64,000 nt of DNA from Gymnorhina tibicen (GCA_013399875.1 VXAZ01000289.1:2994852-3058851), one strand, 5' to 3'. Numbered from the stretch's first letter, positions 38,601 through 51,296 are shown. The notes: generated by a model not told the origin, from the letters alone. Translations and numbers: made by a program.

Positions 38601-39794
38601 TCTGTCAAGTTTGGTTAAGGATTTCAAAAATTAATAGGAAGACATAAGAGCCTGACAGACAAATATGGGCAGCATATTTAAGTAAATCACCCTCTCTTCA
38701 GAAAGGAAGGGATTAAAAAAGCAGATTTCTTTTATCTTAAGAAATAACTCACATAGCCTGATGTATTTGGTATCAGTTCTTCTTCAGGAGACATACTCAC
38801 ATACAGGACAGCTTTTCACTGAAGAAATGTATCTCCCAAATTTCACATGCCAAATAAACTAAAAAATGCCTCACAAGTTTTTGACTTTGGTGGATCCCTG
38901 AGAAAGAGGTGTTTCTCATCTGCTGGAACGGCATATTTGTCACATTTCAGGCAAGACTATCTGACCATGTTTTAGTTATCTATTTATTTGCTTGCCAGAA
39001 AGAACAGATGATGTTAATCACAGCAGTGATGGAAGAGAGCATCCAAAAAGTCCACATGGCTTTTGATTAAAGCACGCTAGATAGTGTTTTAACTTCAAGG
39101 GTTTTGTTGTTGTCACAGATCCCCGCAGGGATGCTCCTAATTCAGCTGTGCTTTTTCACCAACTATTGTATATGGTACACTAACTCTCTTGCTGTTGTTT
39201 TTTCATGTATCTTTTTCTATTTTTGTTCAGATAGGTTACTGGAAACAGTTTTGCAGAAGCCCCAAAATGTGCCACCCCATCCAGAATGTGTCAAATGCCA
39301 TGTTCAGACAAGCTCTGTTGGCACTACTAATAGGGCTCTCAGAGGCACTAAAATTTTCATGGCCAGCGCAGAGAACAGAGTCCAGCTTCACTGGAGGGTG
39401 GGACTGTGGCCACTTGAAAGGACTGGCAGAAGGCTGGCTGGACTGACTGAAGAACATCACCCCTGAATGCTCACAATTGCCGCTGAAAGAAATTAACAAT
39501 GGTTTAATCCCAAATTAATAATGTGAAGGGCATCACCTGCCTGGGGTGAGGGAACAGGTGAGGATGTATCACAGAAAGGAAGCTTTGAGGATTTGAGATT
39601 CACACAGAAACCCATCACAGACAGGTGTGAAGCTAGAACACTGTAAAACTGCAGCTCAATGACTACATCAGAATTCTGGTTCTTTCTAAAGAAGAGGTTT
39701 AATAAACAATCAATCTCTCTGAGGAGTCTTTATTGTGATTTGTCTTTACACATGGACAAAACCGACTTGCAAACTGTGTTGAATTGTGAGATTG
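32696..39794. other. Noncoding DNA, nothing recognised
   Basis: About 7 kb with no recognisable gene. The longest frame is on the minus strand at 35438-35884 (148 codons), over a GC-richer patch that is also open on the plus strand at 35482-35727. Its translation has no familiar domain. Other frames (minus 35975-36406, minus 37224-37601, plus 39104-39466) are Ser/Leu/Phe-rich and look like chance. Confidence 0.6.
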
Positions 39795-40695
39795 AAGAGT
39801 GAAACTGTTGGCATGACAAAAATTTCGTGTTACTACAAAAAACCCTCTGATTAAGAAGAGTTGCAGAAAGAATTTTTGATCAAGCTCATCTAGTGGAAGC
39901 TGTCCTTGCCCATGGCAGGGGTGTTGGAACCAGGTGCTCTTTAAGGTGCCTTCCAAACCATTTTATAATTCTATGTATTTCCTGGTACTAAATGACAGGA
40001 AAAATGAGGTGGCAGACAAAATTCAATGTCAAAAAAAGGCAAACTTATACATGTTGGTAGAAACAACCTTATACATGTGGTGTACACCAAAGCACAGTCA
40101 TGAAAATGAGCTGTTGCCCAACAAGAGAAATAGATGCAAATAGCTGTGTGCCAAATGTCAGCATCATCTTAGTGCTCATGGCCATTGAAAGAACAAAGAA
40201 ATGGTAGAAAAGGGATAATAAGGGAGGAAAGGCTGTGCCACTGTGTGTATTGCTGGTGTATCTACATCTTAAATTCTGCAAATAGTTCTGGTTGTGTCAC
40301 TTCAAATGGGACCAAGTAAAATTGCAAGTTTTTCAAAGAAGCTGGGCAATGCCCTTCCCATGAGAGGTAATTACATAAACTTCAACTCTTCAGGTTGAAA
40401 AAGGAATATTGGTAGAAGGAAAATATGATTTAAGTCTATAAAATTAAGAATTGTAAGGACATACCGAACAAGAGACTGATTATTCATTATTTTTCAGGAT
40501 GTAAGAACTAGGAAGAACCAAAATGAGTTTATCATTAGGAGGTTTAAAATAAACAAAAGGAAGCACTTTTTCAAATAAGGCATAATTCAGTTGGGGAACT
40601 CTTTGTGAATGTCAAAAGTATAAGTGGATTCAAAGGCAGATTGAAGACTTTCAATGAAAAATCCATCAAAAGCTATTAAACACAGTGAAGTGATT
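39795..40695 (+). mobile_element. Ancient CR1 LINE, ORF2 reverse-transcriptase remnant
   Basis: This is an old, heavily mutated CR1 in plus orientation, collinear with the last third of ORF2. In order, I see a segment matching the polymerase FADDTK region near 39808, a GAAGAGTTGCAGAAAG segment near 39855, then past an insertion GGCAGACAAAATTCAATG near 40012. Next come an AAAGGGATAATAAG segment near 40210, a CATCTTAAATTCTGCAAATAGTTCTGG segment near 40266 (quoted by position only), and remnants of the C-terminal RTR...RFK.NKRK.FF...LGNSL block at about 40505-40605. Stops and frameshifts occur throughout. It belongs to an amniote-wide older CR1 group rather than the avian CR1 tails seen elsewhere in the window. 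Confidence 0.8.
39880..39975 (+). mobile_element. CR1 LINE 3' tail inserted in the older CR1
   Basis: This short 5'-truncated CR1 holds only the 3' untranslated end: TCTAGTGGAAG, then TGCCCATGGCAGGGGTGTTGG, TCTTTAAGGTGCCTTCCAAA, and the terminal 8-mer region ending ATTCTATG at 39975. It interrupts the reverse-transcriptase remnant of the older element, whose sequence resumes at about 39980. The left edge is uncertain by 10-15 bases. CR1 insertions normally lack clear target-site duplications, and none is evident. Confidence 0.88.
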
Positions 40696-40860
40696 ATAAC
40701 ATACAGCTCACAAAGTCTCTGAAATGCAAATTGCTGGGAGTAGCAAGAGTACAAGTTAAAGTATCATTCTGTATTTGCCCTGTTTCCATGACTTCTTCCA
40801 TAAGCACACTTTATTTACTCTTGTCAGAAATGGGATGCTGGAGTAAATGCACTTTCGAGC

Positions 40861-40960
40861 TGATCCTGCACAGCTGTTCAGTGTGTAGTATATAACTCAG
40901 ATTTCACTTAAACCAACAGGGTAATTTCATTGACTTTAATGGGAGCTGAATTAGGCCATC
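40861..40960. repeat. Probable ancient amniote interspersed repeat
   Basis: The block begins TGATCCTGCA and contains CATTGACTTTAATGGGAGC followed by TGAATTAGGCC. This resembles an old element common in turtles, crocodiles and birds, recognisable by near-palindromic CATTGACTTCAATGGG and GGCCTGATCC-type ends. The class (DNA transposon or SINE) is not certain from this fragment. The identification is from memory of the motif. Confidence 0.4.
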
Positions 40961-42339
40961 TGAGAGAATGAGCCTCCAATCCGATGTTTTGCTAAGGATG
41001 TGAAAGCTAAACTTTTTGGATTGGTAAATGCAAATTCAAGGGACATGAAAGTTGCCCAAACCATTGAGTGCCTGGAATTCAGCTGCAAAGAGAGACCACT
41101 GTGGGGATTTATTTTAAAACAGTATACAAAATCTCTTAAGTTTCAGATTGATCTATTCTTGAATTTAAGTGACTGGTCAGCTGCTTTTGCTCTCTTGAGT
41201 GGTAGCTGATGTGTTTGCATGACTGTTCATCTGAGCTTCTAAAATGCACGGTCAATTCAAGGTCAGCCCATAGTTTTATGAAATTAAGACGATAATAGAT
41301 ATGGCCAAACTACAAACATGTCACCTCCTTCTCCCAAATTATTTGCTTTCCTGAGACACTCATTAATAAGTGCACAATTAGATCAATATTACTTGATTTT
41401 CTTTACTTTTAGAGAAAGAAGAACTCTTTTAGGAAACAAGTCATGTACCAGCAGACAGAATATGTCCTTAAAAAAGAAAGAAAATAAAACCAGACCAGAA
41501 GAATTATTTTAAGAGTGTAACCCACAAAGTTATTGCTTCAGTCATACTACCACAAGTAAGTTTTTTACCTAAGACAAACTAAATACCAGTGAGGTACTAG
41601 CATGGATAAACTTATAATTGTCTAATAAAAATATTTATTATTTGAAAGAATAATATTTTTAATTTCCAGGAAATGTTGCTTTGGATATGTAAGCATGTTC
41701 TCAATACATCTCATACCCAAGGGCTGTAACATGGCATTTCTGTGTGAGATTCATTGTACGCTGTGTGGGGAAGAGGAAACAATTCCTTCCACTGCAGTAC
41801 CCTAAAAATGTGAAGAGCAATTCAGGTACCTAGCATAGGCATTTAATACCAGTTGAGATGCTCTATGGTAATTCAAGATACATGCATGATGCTAACAGCT
41901 TTGACACAGGAATGATGGAGGACTTCCACCTTACAGAGCTGCAATACTCCAAGGCACCTCAAAATGTATTAAGGACACATATTTAGATATTTGATTATTT
42001 TCCTAGGTTTCAAATGTAAGCAGGCTGTAAGGGCTTTCCCAGTGGAGAGTAACAGGTATGTTCCAAAGGCAGTTCATCTCAGCCTGTAGCATCATTTTCA
42101 CATAGGTCACACCTGATGATTGTGGAAGGTTGCCTTTCTCTGTAGAGAGATTTTGATGGTAACTGACTAATTCAGGCTTGACTCCCTGTTCTTCTTCAGC
42201 CAGTTCCAAGAGAGGTCAGTCCTGCAGGGGGACCACTGCACTATTACAAAGCAAATATTAACCATGTAAAGGAGTTTTGTTCCCTGAGCTCACAACAAGA
42301 TCTAAGGACTTATTGTTAAATGTTCCTCTTTCTTGATGC
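40961..42339. other. Noncoding DNA, nothing recognised
   Basis: AT-rich sequence with frames under 70 codons on both strands and no repeat family recognised. Confidence 0.6.
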
Positions 42340-42415
42340 GGGAATGGAGTAAGGGGACTGAAGTGACTTAACCCAGTCCACTTGACAGGCTATCAGCAGA
42401 GCTAGAAACGCAGTC
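42340..42415 (-). mobile_element. Possible MIR/CORE-SINE-like remnant
   Basis: GGGGACTG, AAGTGACTTAACCCAGT and a GCAGAGCTAGAAAC segment occur in the order and spacing of reverse-oriented MIR (GGGGAAACTG, AAGTGACTTGCCCAAGG, GCAGAGCTGGGAA). About 75 bases are covered. The similarity was judged by eye. Confidence 0.4.
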
Positions 42416-43499
42416 TTTGCTTGAGAACAGCTAAATACGGTATATAAAAGCTACTTTATCCTAATACTGAGTGGTTAGTAACCTGGCTCAAAACAAAGAT
42501 GAAGCTAATTAGATTTGTTTCATGTTTCACGGTTAGTCAAATATTAACTGCAACTAATATAGGTGAATGAATTAACATTAAGCTTCACAAGCACGTTTAG
42601 TATAGACAAATGCAGGAAACTGAATGGGAAATAAGACCAGTGGGTTTTACCTTTATTGTCTGGACTTACTGGGGAGGTGTCAATACAGGTGTCACCTCAA
42701 CCAAATATCACAATGAAGAGAGGAAATTCCTTACTGTCAGACGGGATTTTATTAACTTTACTGCAGTCTCCCACCACTCAGTAGAATGTCTTTATAGGGA
42801 GGTATGGTGGGATTTCTGCACTCTGGGAAGCACCTTGATGGCCCAAGTACAAAGGAAACTGTTTTGGTTTTTTTAAAAATTGCATCCTGTAAAAGGAAGG
42901 CTGGGATAAGTGAGAAGAGTATTTCTACATTTCTCTGAGTAATATAAATATATTCTTCAGTTTTACATTGATTAATGGTTGTTTTGTTTTGAACTTTTGT
43001 ATTTTAGTACACAATAAGAAAGATATTTTCAAAAAAATCTCTTTATTTTTTAGAAGAAAAGAAAGAGATGGATGTGTTGGAAAATGTAATTTTTTTACCA
43101 GTGGGTGCACATACAAAACCATACTGTGTCTGTTACAGAAAAAAATTATTTACTATGCATAGAAGTCTCAATATGAATATGCATGGAGGTGATATGTACA
43201 CGACAAAAGTGTTAATACTTCCATCTGAAGTTCTAAGAGGTGTCAATATGATATCTAAATGCAGTATGTGCCATATTTTTACCAGTTTGGGGTTCACTAA
43301 ATGCATTCTTTGAACATATTCATACGTTGCTCAAAAAAGGACAGTATAATCTCATTTCTCATATGTCTATGTACGTTTTTATTTACCTGCACCCACATGC
43401 GCAAACTTATATATTCTCAAAGAAAATTACATAGCAAAATTAAAGCTCATGAAAAGGAAAATATGTGGCTTTTATTTCCCTATTCCCTTTTCTCTTCAG

Positions 43500-43511
43500 A
43501 AAAAAAAAAAA
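43500..43511. repeat. Poly-A run (12 A)
   Basis: A short mononucleotide tract with no recognisable retrocopy upstream. Confidence 0.9.
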
Positions 43512-45882
43512 GAAATCCTGTCTATAAACTAAATAATTTTGAATAAGATAGCCAGTCAATACGAAATATTTTAGATAAAAGGTTTGGAAAAACTTCTGCA
43601 GAAACCAAATTTTTTCCTATGTTCTGTAAACTTAATTAAAACCAAAACCAACAACAATTTCTCCAGTTCTAAAAGCTGAGTTGAAATATGACCTGACATA
43701 GTCCTTTTGAATTCAAAACCTGAAGGATAGAATCACTCCAGAGTTCCCAACAGTCTGGGAAAACCTGAACAGCAAAAGTGTTGGCCGTCCTTTACTTCTT
43801 GAGTTTTCCAGCTGTTGAACTCTTCTGGATCCATCTGTCCTTCTTGGCAAATTTTTGGCATTTAGATGACTCCCTGGGTGATAGATCGCACATGGTTTCT
43901 TATGCATCTGGAGTCTCACTGAGATGGTGATGCAATATCTCTATATTTTAAAAATAATTTTATGTTTATACATTTGCATTTGTACAAACAAGCAGTTCTT
44001 AAACTCAGTTTCTCTGCAAGCCCAGAAGCCCATACTACTGCACACCAACAATGGGCTTTGCCAGCTCTGAAGACAGAGTGGAGCTCCTGTGCTGTTCTGA
44101 TGCATCAATATGTAAGTACTCAATTGACAGCTGGATTAGTGCACAGCATGCATTTTCTTCTTTCTGAGTATTTTTTTTTAAATTCAAGGGTAAATGTCAA
44201 AACAATGCTGTAAAACCAATTAAGGAGAAAGAAAACAAGATTAGAGGTGCTACTTGAATTATTTATTGTTGTTCGCTGTTGCCAAGTCTTTAAATAAGCA
44301 CTTAATAGACCTTACTGTAACTCTCTGAGCAATACAGTAATTTATTTAATGCACAGTTCAGCAGTTTCTTAACATTCAACTGAAATAGTCCATATAGTAT
44401 GTTGTGAGTCTTTGTGAAGCCTTCTAAACTTGGACTGTTCACCATTTATGAGAGTCTTCATGCAGAGTTACATTTATTAATCTCATTCAATAATCTGATA
44501 TATTAAACAGGTATTGATCTCTGTGGAGGGAAATATCAAGATTTATTGACCAGAAAGATTAATTCTGACCAATTTAGAGCCATCTTCAATATTTATCTGA
44601 AGAGGAGATAAATCTCGTTATTCAGGAAAACAAGAAGCTGCTATGTATATACTGTTATTTATTATTGGTGCTTTAACCACAAATATGTGGAAAACACTCC
44701 TCAGTGGATTTGAATTTCAGGTATATGATCTTTTTCATTGATATTAATATCATAAAGGGGAAAAATATTGATAGGACTGGGAAAAAACCTCTTTTGTAAC
44801 CCTTGCCCACTAGCATTTCTAGGGAATAGAGTCAGAAAGCATTTGCTTTTAAGAATGAACAGACTAGTCAACATAGCCACAAATTTACTGATTTGTGGTC
44901 TGCTAAAACCAGGAATCTTGAAGTGCAGACACAGCTCAGCGCTGTTCAGCTGCCTTCTGAGAGCATTCACAAAGGCTGCATGTGAATTGTGGGGGTGAAG
45001 AGGGCAGCACACCCCGGCGTCCTGCGGAGGGCTCTGGACAAAGCTCAGGCACACATCTCCTTATGGGGCACATGGGATCCACAATTTCACAGAAACAGTG
45101 CCACCGACTTGTCCCAGCTACAGCAGGAGCCGTGCCTGAAACCATTCCATTGGTAAACTATTGCTTATATAGGACCTGTGGCTAGGGCGCGATGCAGGAA
45201 TCCAAACATTACGTATTATAGACTTAAATTATTTCTCCACATCACACAGAAGATAAATTCATCAGGGCTCAACTCTCCACACTGCCATGCAAATCAGCCT
45301 ATGGAAACAGAGGATGCCATATCTGTGAGGTGCTTAGGTTGTATGGTAGGTTGCCCTTCTCACAACAGAATTTTCTGGTGGTGAAGGAGAAGAAGTTCTG
45401 GGTTTGAGGGAAGATTATTTTTGATGCCACTGTCTGACTATTTGAGCTGTAGGTGTCTTACTCTCTAAACATTTGGGCTGAGATCCAAATCTTTATCTGT
45501 ACATGTGCCTGCTTGAAAAATAGTGTCAGACACTCATTAGCAGTAACCTACTACTTTTGAAATTGACACCATTTACCTACAGGAAATTGTCTTTTTGAAA
45601 TAGTACTTTGTACTGAACCATTCTGAGATAATTGTTCCAATTAAAAAATACATGGGGCATTGCTGTGCACCTCAGGATGGAAACTTTATTGTGCTGTGAA
45701 AGAAGTCAATAGGAGTTCAAAGTATTCAGCCACCTGCAGAACTGATGATAGAGAGCCAAAAAATTTGTAATTCATGCTGGAAAAAGAATCTGTTCTACAA
45801 GCAGATACAGTGTTGAAAAGAGTGAGAGTTTCAGCTTTGTTTCTTCTGCTCCCCCACCCTGTCTCCTCCTCTCCCAGCTTCC

Positions 45883-45922
45883 AAAACAAAAAAAAAGAAA
45901 AAAAAAGAAAGGGAAAAAGAAA
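45883..45922. repeat. A-rich (AAAG-like) tract
   Basis: Forty bases of A with scattered G follow a pyrimidine-rich stretch at about 45840-45880. The change from pyrimidine-rich to purine-rich on one strand is notable, but no element body is recognised. Confidence 0.85.
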
Positions 45923-46140
45923 CGATGAATTTCTTATGTCTTTGAATATTGCTGAGCTCTACATAAATAGGAATATGCTCGCTGTAGGAAAACAGTGAGA
46001 TTCAACTATTCCCATTAAAATGCTAATTGCAGTCCTTTTATAGATCCGTTGGAGAGGATTTGGGGAACAAAAATAGTACCCAGAGATTATGACTGAAAGA
46101 AAAAAAATCGAAGAAGAAAACATGACATTAAAAAAACTTG

Positions 46141-46156
46141 CTTCTAAATTTAGAAG
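46141..46156. repeat. Perfect 16-base palindrome
   Basis: CTTCTAAATTTAGAAG is identical to its reverse complement with no spacer. Sixteen-base perfect palindromes are uncommon but can occur by chance in AT-rich DNA. Confidence 0.9.
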
Positions 46157-47793
46157 TCCACTAAAGTGAGCCTAACCATTTATTCTCTCTGGAGCTGCTC
46201 CATATATTAAACTGATACTGAGAAATCATGCACAGCTCGCGATTTGGATTATTGTACTTCCGTATATTTTGTGTCCTGTCCAAACTACCCCTGTCAACTG
46301 GAAAGAAAGCTCTCCAGTCCTTACTACATAGAAATAAATATTGTGGAGAAACAGCATTAAGCAATACAATCTTAAAATTACCTGTTATTAAAAACATAAC
46401 ACTGTTTTTTTAGAGGGAATATATTACTCAGCTGTAAAATAATATGTTTGCCATTCACTCTAATGTTTCAACATTATGATTCAATCTTCTAAAAAGCTGA
46501 CATTGAAAATAACGGTGTAATAAACTAATTTATCATAATGTGTAAAAGAAACTACTGGAATAAATTGGAATAACCTTTCAAAAACTAGCAGCTTTTAAAA
46601 GTATTAATTTCTACTCCAGATAATTGGAAAAGACACCTGGGTGGCCAAGCAATATTTTTTATGGGATTGCCCTGTCAGGGACTCAGATTGTCTTCAGAGT
46701 CAGGAGCGATCGTTTAGCACTAAGTGACAGTGAATCTTGCAAATGGGTCTTCCTGGATGCTGTTTGCCATAAATTACCAAACTGAACTCCCCTTCAAGGT
46801 TAACCATAAAAGAAGGCAGATATCAAATGGCCTTCACAGACACCCAAAGTAGTCTTCAGGCTTCACATAAGCAGGTGCTGGTTATGTTGGATCCTATAAA
46901 AGTGACTTAATAGATAGACAATATAAATTATTATCAAACTTTGAAGATATTCTTGGGAACTAAATAGCAGAAGAACGTAATTGGAAGTTGTAGTTCATAG
47001 GAATAAGGACTAACCCAAATTTCTCCCCATTACAGAGCAGTATGTGCAATGAAACTAAATTAATAACATGAGAATTGAAGATATCTATATGTTTCAAGGC
47101 ACACATGCAAAACAGCTTCTTAAAGGAAAGTAAGACATCATAAGTCTGTCAACTTTTTTTACCTTTTGCCTTTCACAAAGTCTCGTCATTTTTTTCTCAA
47201 GACCATCTCTGTTTACATAAGCATTGTTAGTTCCAGTGTTTCTTCTTTGAAGTCATAATTTTGGATTAATAGAAGTTTAGTCAGTAGGGTTTATAATAGC
47301 AGCCAGTAGTGGCATAAAATTGTGCTACAAAAGTGACTTCAGTGCTTTTTTCTCTGAGGGAGAAGGAATGGTTATAAACAATCTGATGTCTTGAAATGAC
47401 AGGAAGTTCTTAATTGTCTTTATTGTCATTCCTTTTGCTCCAATATGGAACTGCGTTCCAATGGTAACAAACGTTAATTCACATTAATAAAAAGTGTAAG
47501 CAAGATTTATGACCTAGCCTCTTTTGTGGTATCTGCATTTAAGCAGAGCTCCCTGTCACTTCCCACTGGAAAGTCTGGACTGATGCTGTGTTATGGAGCA
47601 CTGTCTTCAATGCTGCTTACTTGAACTTCTATTGCCATAAAGGCAGAGAAGTCATGCTCAATACCCTGTGGTTTTGGAAAGGCAGGGAAAGCAGGAGGGT
47701 GTGAGGAGGCTAAATGAGTGGCACAGTGCAGACAGCACCTGCTGCAGGGACACCAGCAAGCCCATGGATGCCATGGAGCCAGAGGGAGCAGTG

Positions 47794-48252
47794 AGGATCA
47801 TAGAACTGCAAAATGGTTTAGGTTGGAAAACACCTCTAGGGTTGCTGAGTCCTACCATTAAACCAGCACTGCCAGGTTCACCACTAAACCATATGTCCAA
47901 GTGCCACATCCACACAACTTTTGAACGTTTCCAGGAATGGTGATTCCACCACTTCCTTAGAAAGCCTGTTCCAATGACTGACCACCCTTTTGGTGAAATA
48001 ATGGTTTCTAATATCCAATTTAAACCTTCCCTGATGCAACTTGAGGCCATTTCCTCTGTCCTGTTGCTAGTTACGTGGGAGAAGAGGCTGACTCCACCTC
48101 TCTACAACTTCTTTTCAGGAAGGTAGGTCTCTCCTGAGCCTCCTCTTCTCCAGGCTGAACAGTCCTTATTTCCTCAGATGCTCCTCATAAGATTTGTGCT
48201 CCAGACCCTTCACCATCTTCATTGCCCTTCTCCAGACATGCTCCAGCACATG
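47794..48252 (-). mobile_element. CR1 LINE 3' end, truncated (minus strand), about 460 bp
   Basis: This is the longest of the clear, younger-type CR1 copies here. The low-coordinate edge has the degenerate terminal 8-mer and GGTTTAGGTTGGAAAACACC. It continues through CCAAGTGCCACATCCACAC, the CACCACTTCC and AGCCTGTTCCAATG blocks, CAACTTGAGGCCATTTCCTC, GGGAGAAGAGGCTGACTCC, CTTCTCCAGGCTGAACAG and the CTCCAGACATGCTCCAGCAC block, all in the order of avian CR1 read in reverse. The minus strand would encode the end of ORF2, but it is broken by frameshifts; the 130-codon minus frame at 47658-48050 is a fragment of this, not a gene. The 5' end of the element is truncated near 48252. It resembles the CR1-Y type; the subfamily is tentative. 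Confidence 0.93.
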
Positions 48253-50967
48253 AAAGATGCTTCAACCTTTTATGTGCTTTGGTTCATGTCACACACAAGG
48301 ATGTCACAATCCCGTTATAACCCTTCGCACCATCCCTTTCTACTTCACTGAAATGTATCCTCATGCTATCTATCCATATGCTTTAAAAAATTCTGTACTG
48401 GTGTGCCGCAGCCTATCAGAAATCTTTCAGGAGCTGCTGCAGTGCACAGAGCAAAGCCTCAGCTACTGCAAACTCCTGACATGGTTCTCAGAAGCCTCTC
48501 AAAATGAGAAATTTCTCTTTGCATACGTTATACTCTTTAACCTTAAAGCAGCAATAGACCTTATGTTAAAAATAATTAAAAATAAAGGTTTGAGGATTTA
48601 TGGAATGAACTATGCCACCTCAGCCAAATATTCCCAACAGCATTCCTGTCATAGCTGTGTCGTATTGTGTATTATGAAAACAGCGCTTCTTTAAACTGAA
48701 CTTTTGATAGTTTTACAATAGTTCTGTAAGAGCCCATGAAAGGATAAAAACTTTACTGGACAAAGCAAAGGCTTTTGAACTCCTGTGGTTGCCCATATGA
48801 ATTAGATGACTTAGAAAGTTTCATACCGTGTATGTACCTTTCTTTGCTCTGCAGTGCTGCTTTCCTCCTTCCCTCCCTGTACAGTGAGCCAGTCCTCCTT
48901 GTGCTATGATAATACTTTTGTGTCTGCTATGACCTCTGGAACTGAATAGCTGTTTCATATAATTGCAAAGCTACCCCACTTTCCCACTAGCTTCACCTCA
49001 ATCCTGAGAAATGAAACAAAGAGAGAATCTCCTCACAGCCGCTCTTCAGTGAGCTCAGATGTCTGAGCCACAGCCAAAACTAGGTCAAACAGCCCGTTTC
49101 CACATCACATACTGACCTCTTAACAATTTTGCTCTGTGATATTCCTAGTGGGTCTTAGCACAGACATTTACAAGAAATGAGAGGAATAAAATCCTCTCCA
49201 ACACTTTCTCTAATTTTAAAATAAATTGGTGACATAGTTTGAAGTTCAGTCTAAAGATGTGCTAATTATACAGGGAAAAATCTAATTAACCGAATCAGGA
49301 AACCCATAGCAACTATTGTCACATTCTTGTATGACAGAAGCATCAATCTGGCAGTCACTGGAGCATACGCTCAATAACTGCCTGAACTCAGATCCTTTTT
49401 CATCAAGACCTGCAAAGTTAAAATGAGATACCAGCTATGACAACAGTTCAGCTTCACAGGCCATATTGCATGAAGCAGCATTTCCTTCTCTCCTCTTTTT
49501 TTTCCACCTAAAAAATAAATAAATATATAGGAAACCTCCCAAACAAAATGCACTTAGCATACTCGTAGGTTGAAAGTGTTGAAATGTTATGAAAATGACA
49601 TTCCCTGAGAGTGAAAGGGGACGAATTTGTAATATAATGGAATGTATATTTCTTTCTTTCTGCAGCAGTTAATATATTACACTGAAAAACATAAAATTCC
49701 TGATAAAGATAATGGAACATTAAAAGAGAGAGTGAGAAAATGCCAGGAAAACAAAATCCAATGTATGTAGGAGAGACGAAATTGCACCACTGATAAAAAT
49801 GATCACATCTGGAATTTATATCTTCCAGCACTCATTACTCTGACTACAGGAAGAAGTTAAAATATTATGGACATTTTGAAGGCTCTTCCTTCTCCAAAAG
49901 TATCACTAAAAATAGGAAGAAAAATGCTAGTCTCAGAGGCAGGGAAAGATACACAACTTGTAAACTGTAAAAATGTAAGACCTATTTAAATAAGTTAGGT
50001 ACATATGTCTTCCCAAAGCTTTTACATTTAAAAGGTTCATCCAAACAATCCCTGGCGTAGTTAACATTGCTGATTAAAGACTAGAGGAGGCTTTTAGGGA
50101 CTGTGAGATTTACTTTTTTTAACCAGCTGATATAGCTAGAAGGAATACACCAGCTTTCAGGTGTAAAAGAAATTCAATACACTTAATGGTGTGAGAACAA
50201 TGATACAGGGCAACACAGTGTTTGGGAGAACCCAAAACTTCCTGCAAGGCTGATGTATGTGCTTCTGATATCCGTGAATTAGTGAGCTAATGTGCAAGAT
50301 ACATGTAAAGAAGAGACTACCAATGAAGCAGTAAATTCTCAGGATTGTTTGACACAAGAACTAACAAAAATCTCAGTCTGGAACACTGTAACATCCCCAG
50401 TGGAAAAGCAAAATCTGAAAGAAAGGTCAATCTGTGGCAAGGAGCACACAAGGTATTAGGTAAGCTATGGCAAATGCAAATGAAGATTGGGCAGAATTTT
50501 GAAATAAAAGCAATGAAAATGAGACCAGCTAGACAAGATTTTTCAGGACTGTTACACTGGTAAGGGGAAAAATTTGCTGCAAAAGGAGGCAAACTGTATT
50601 AAATTTTACTGAGCTGTCACATCCTTCCATGGGAAATGGCATGCATGACACACATCTGGTCAGCAACACTGCACTTAGTGTTACTCTTCAGAAGACTCAC
50701 CCACACTTTCTATGCAGAAGCTGAAGTGAGATATCCCTGTTACCCACGTATGAGGCTTCACTTAAGGAAAACAGGATAGAAAATCACCACAGGATTATAA
50801 ATCCATTTCTGAGTGTGTCTAGATCATAAACTCATTAAACAGGTAATGACAGAGATGGACATATATGTTCTATTTCCACTAAGACATAGTAAGCAAAACA
50901 GCACAATAAAAGAACAGAAATATACATTCCATAGATTAGGGCAGTATTTTGAATAATGCGTTATAGA

Positions 50968-51019
50968 AGACACTATCACAGACTTGGTAGAAGACACTAT
51001 CACTGTCAGACACTATCAC
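50968..51019. repeat. Three copies of AGACACTATCAC
   Basis: The 12-base unit AGACACTATCAC begins at 50968, 50992 and 51008. The first two are part of a larger 24-base unit (TAGAAGACACTATCAC plus spacer), and the third follows after 16 bases. This is a small, recent, irregular tandem duplication. Confidence 0.9.
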
Positions 51020-51296
51020 TACAGATTCAGTAGCATTTAAAAAACTCATGTATTACTCAGCTAAACAAATTTCCACTGAGGACATACTAACTTATATGTG
51101 CTAGCAGAAAGCAAGATTGCTGGTCTGCCATGAAAAATACTTTGTTTGCCATAGTGACGGGTTCTGAGTTATTTGTAAGGAACAAACAAATATATGTGAC
51201 TTAATTTTATAGGTGAAAGATAGGGTACTGTGATCACTAGAATTATAAATCATTATTTCCATCCTTTCCTTCACTATTTTGGTTTGGTCTGTATGA

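Larger units (their letters stand above)
42416..47793. other. Noncoding DNA; weak CpG-bearing patch at 45.0-45.2 kb
   Basis: AT-rich overall, with A-rich tracts and a palindrome listed separately. The patch at about 44980-45190 is GC-richer, keeps several CpGs and is open on both strands (plus 44982-45185, minus 44936-45145), but neither peptide is recognised. The remaining frames are short and Phe/Ser/Leu/Lys-rich. Confidence 0.55.

Noticed and set aside
47658..48050. 130-codon minus-strand frame as a gene
   Set aside because: It is a read-through of the CR1 ORF2 remnant and its flank, broken by frameshifts; annotated as mobile element instead.
48257..48694. 145-codon plus-strand open frame beside the CR1
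   Set aside because: It begins at the CR1 border. The translation has no recognisable domain and resembles chance sequence.
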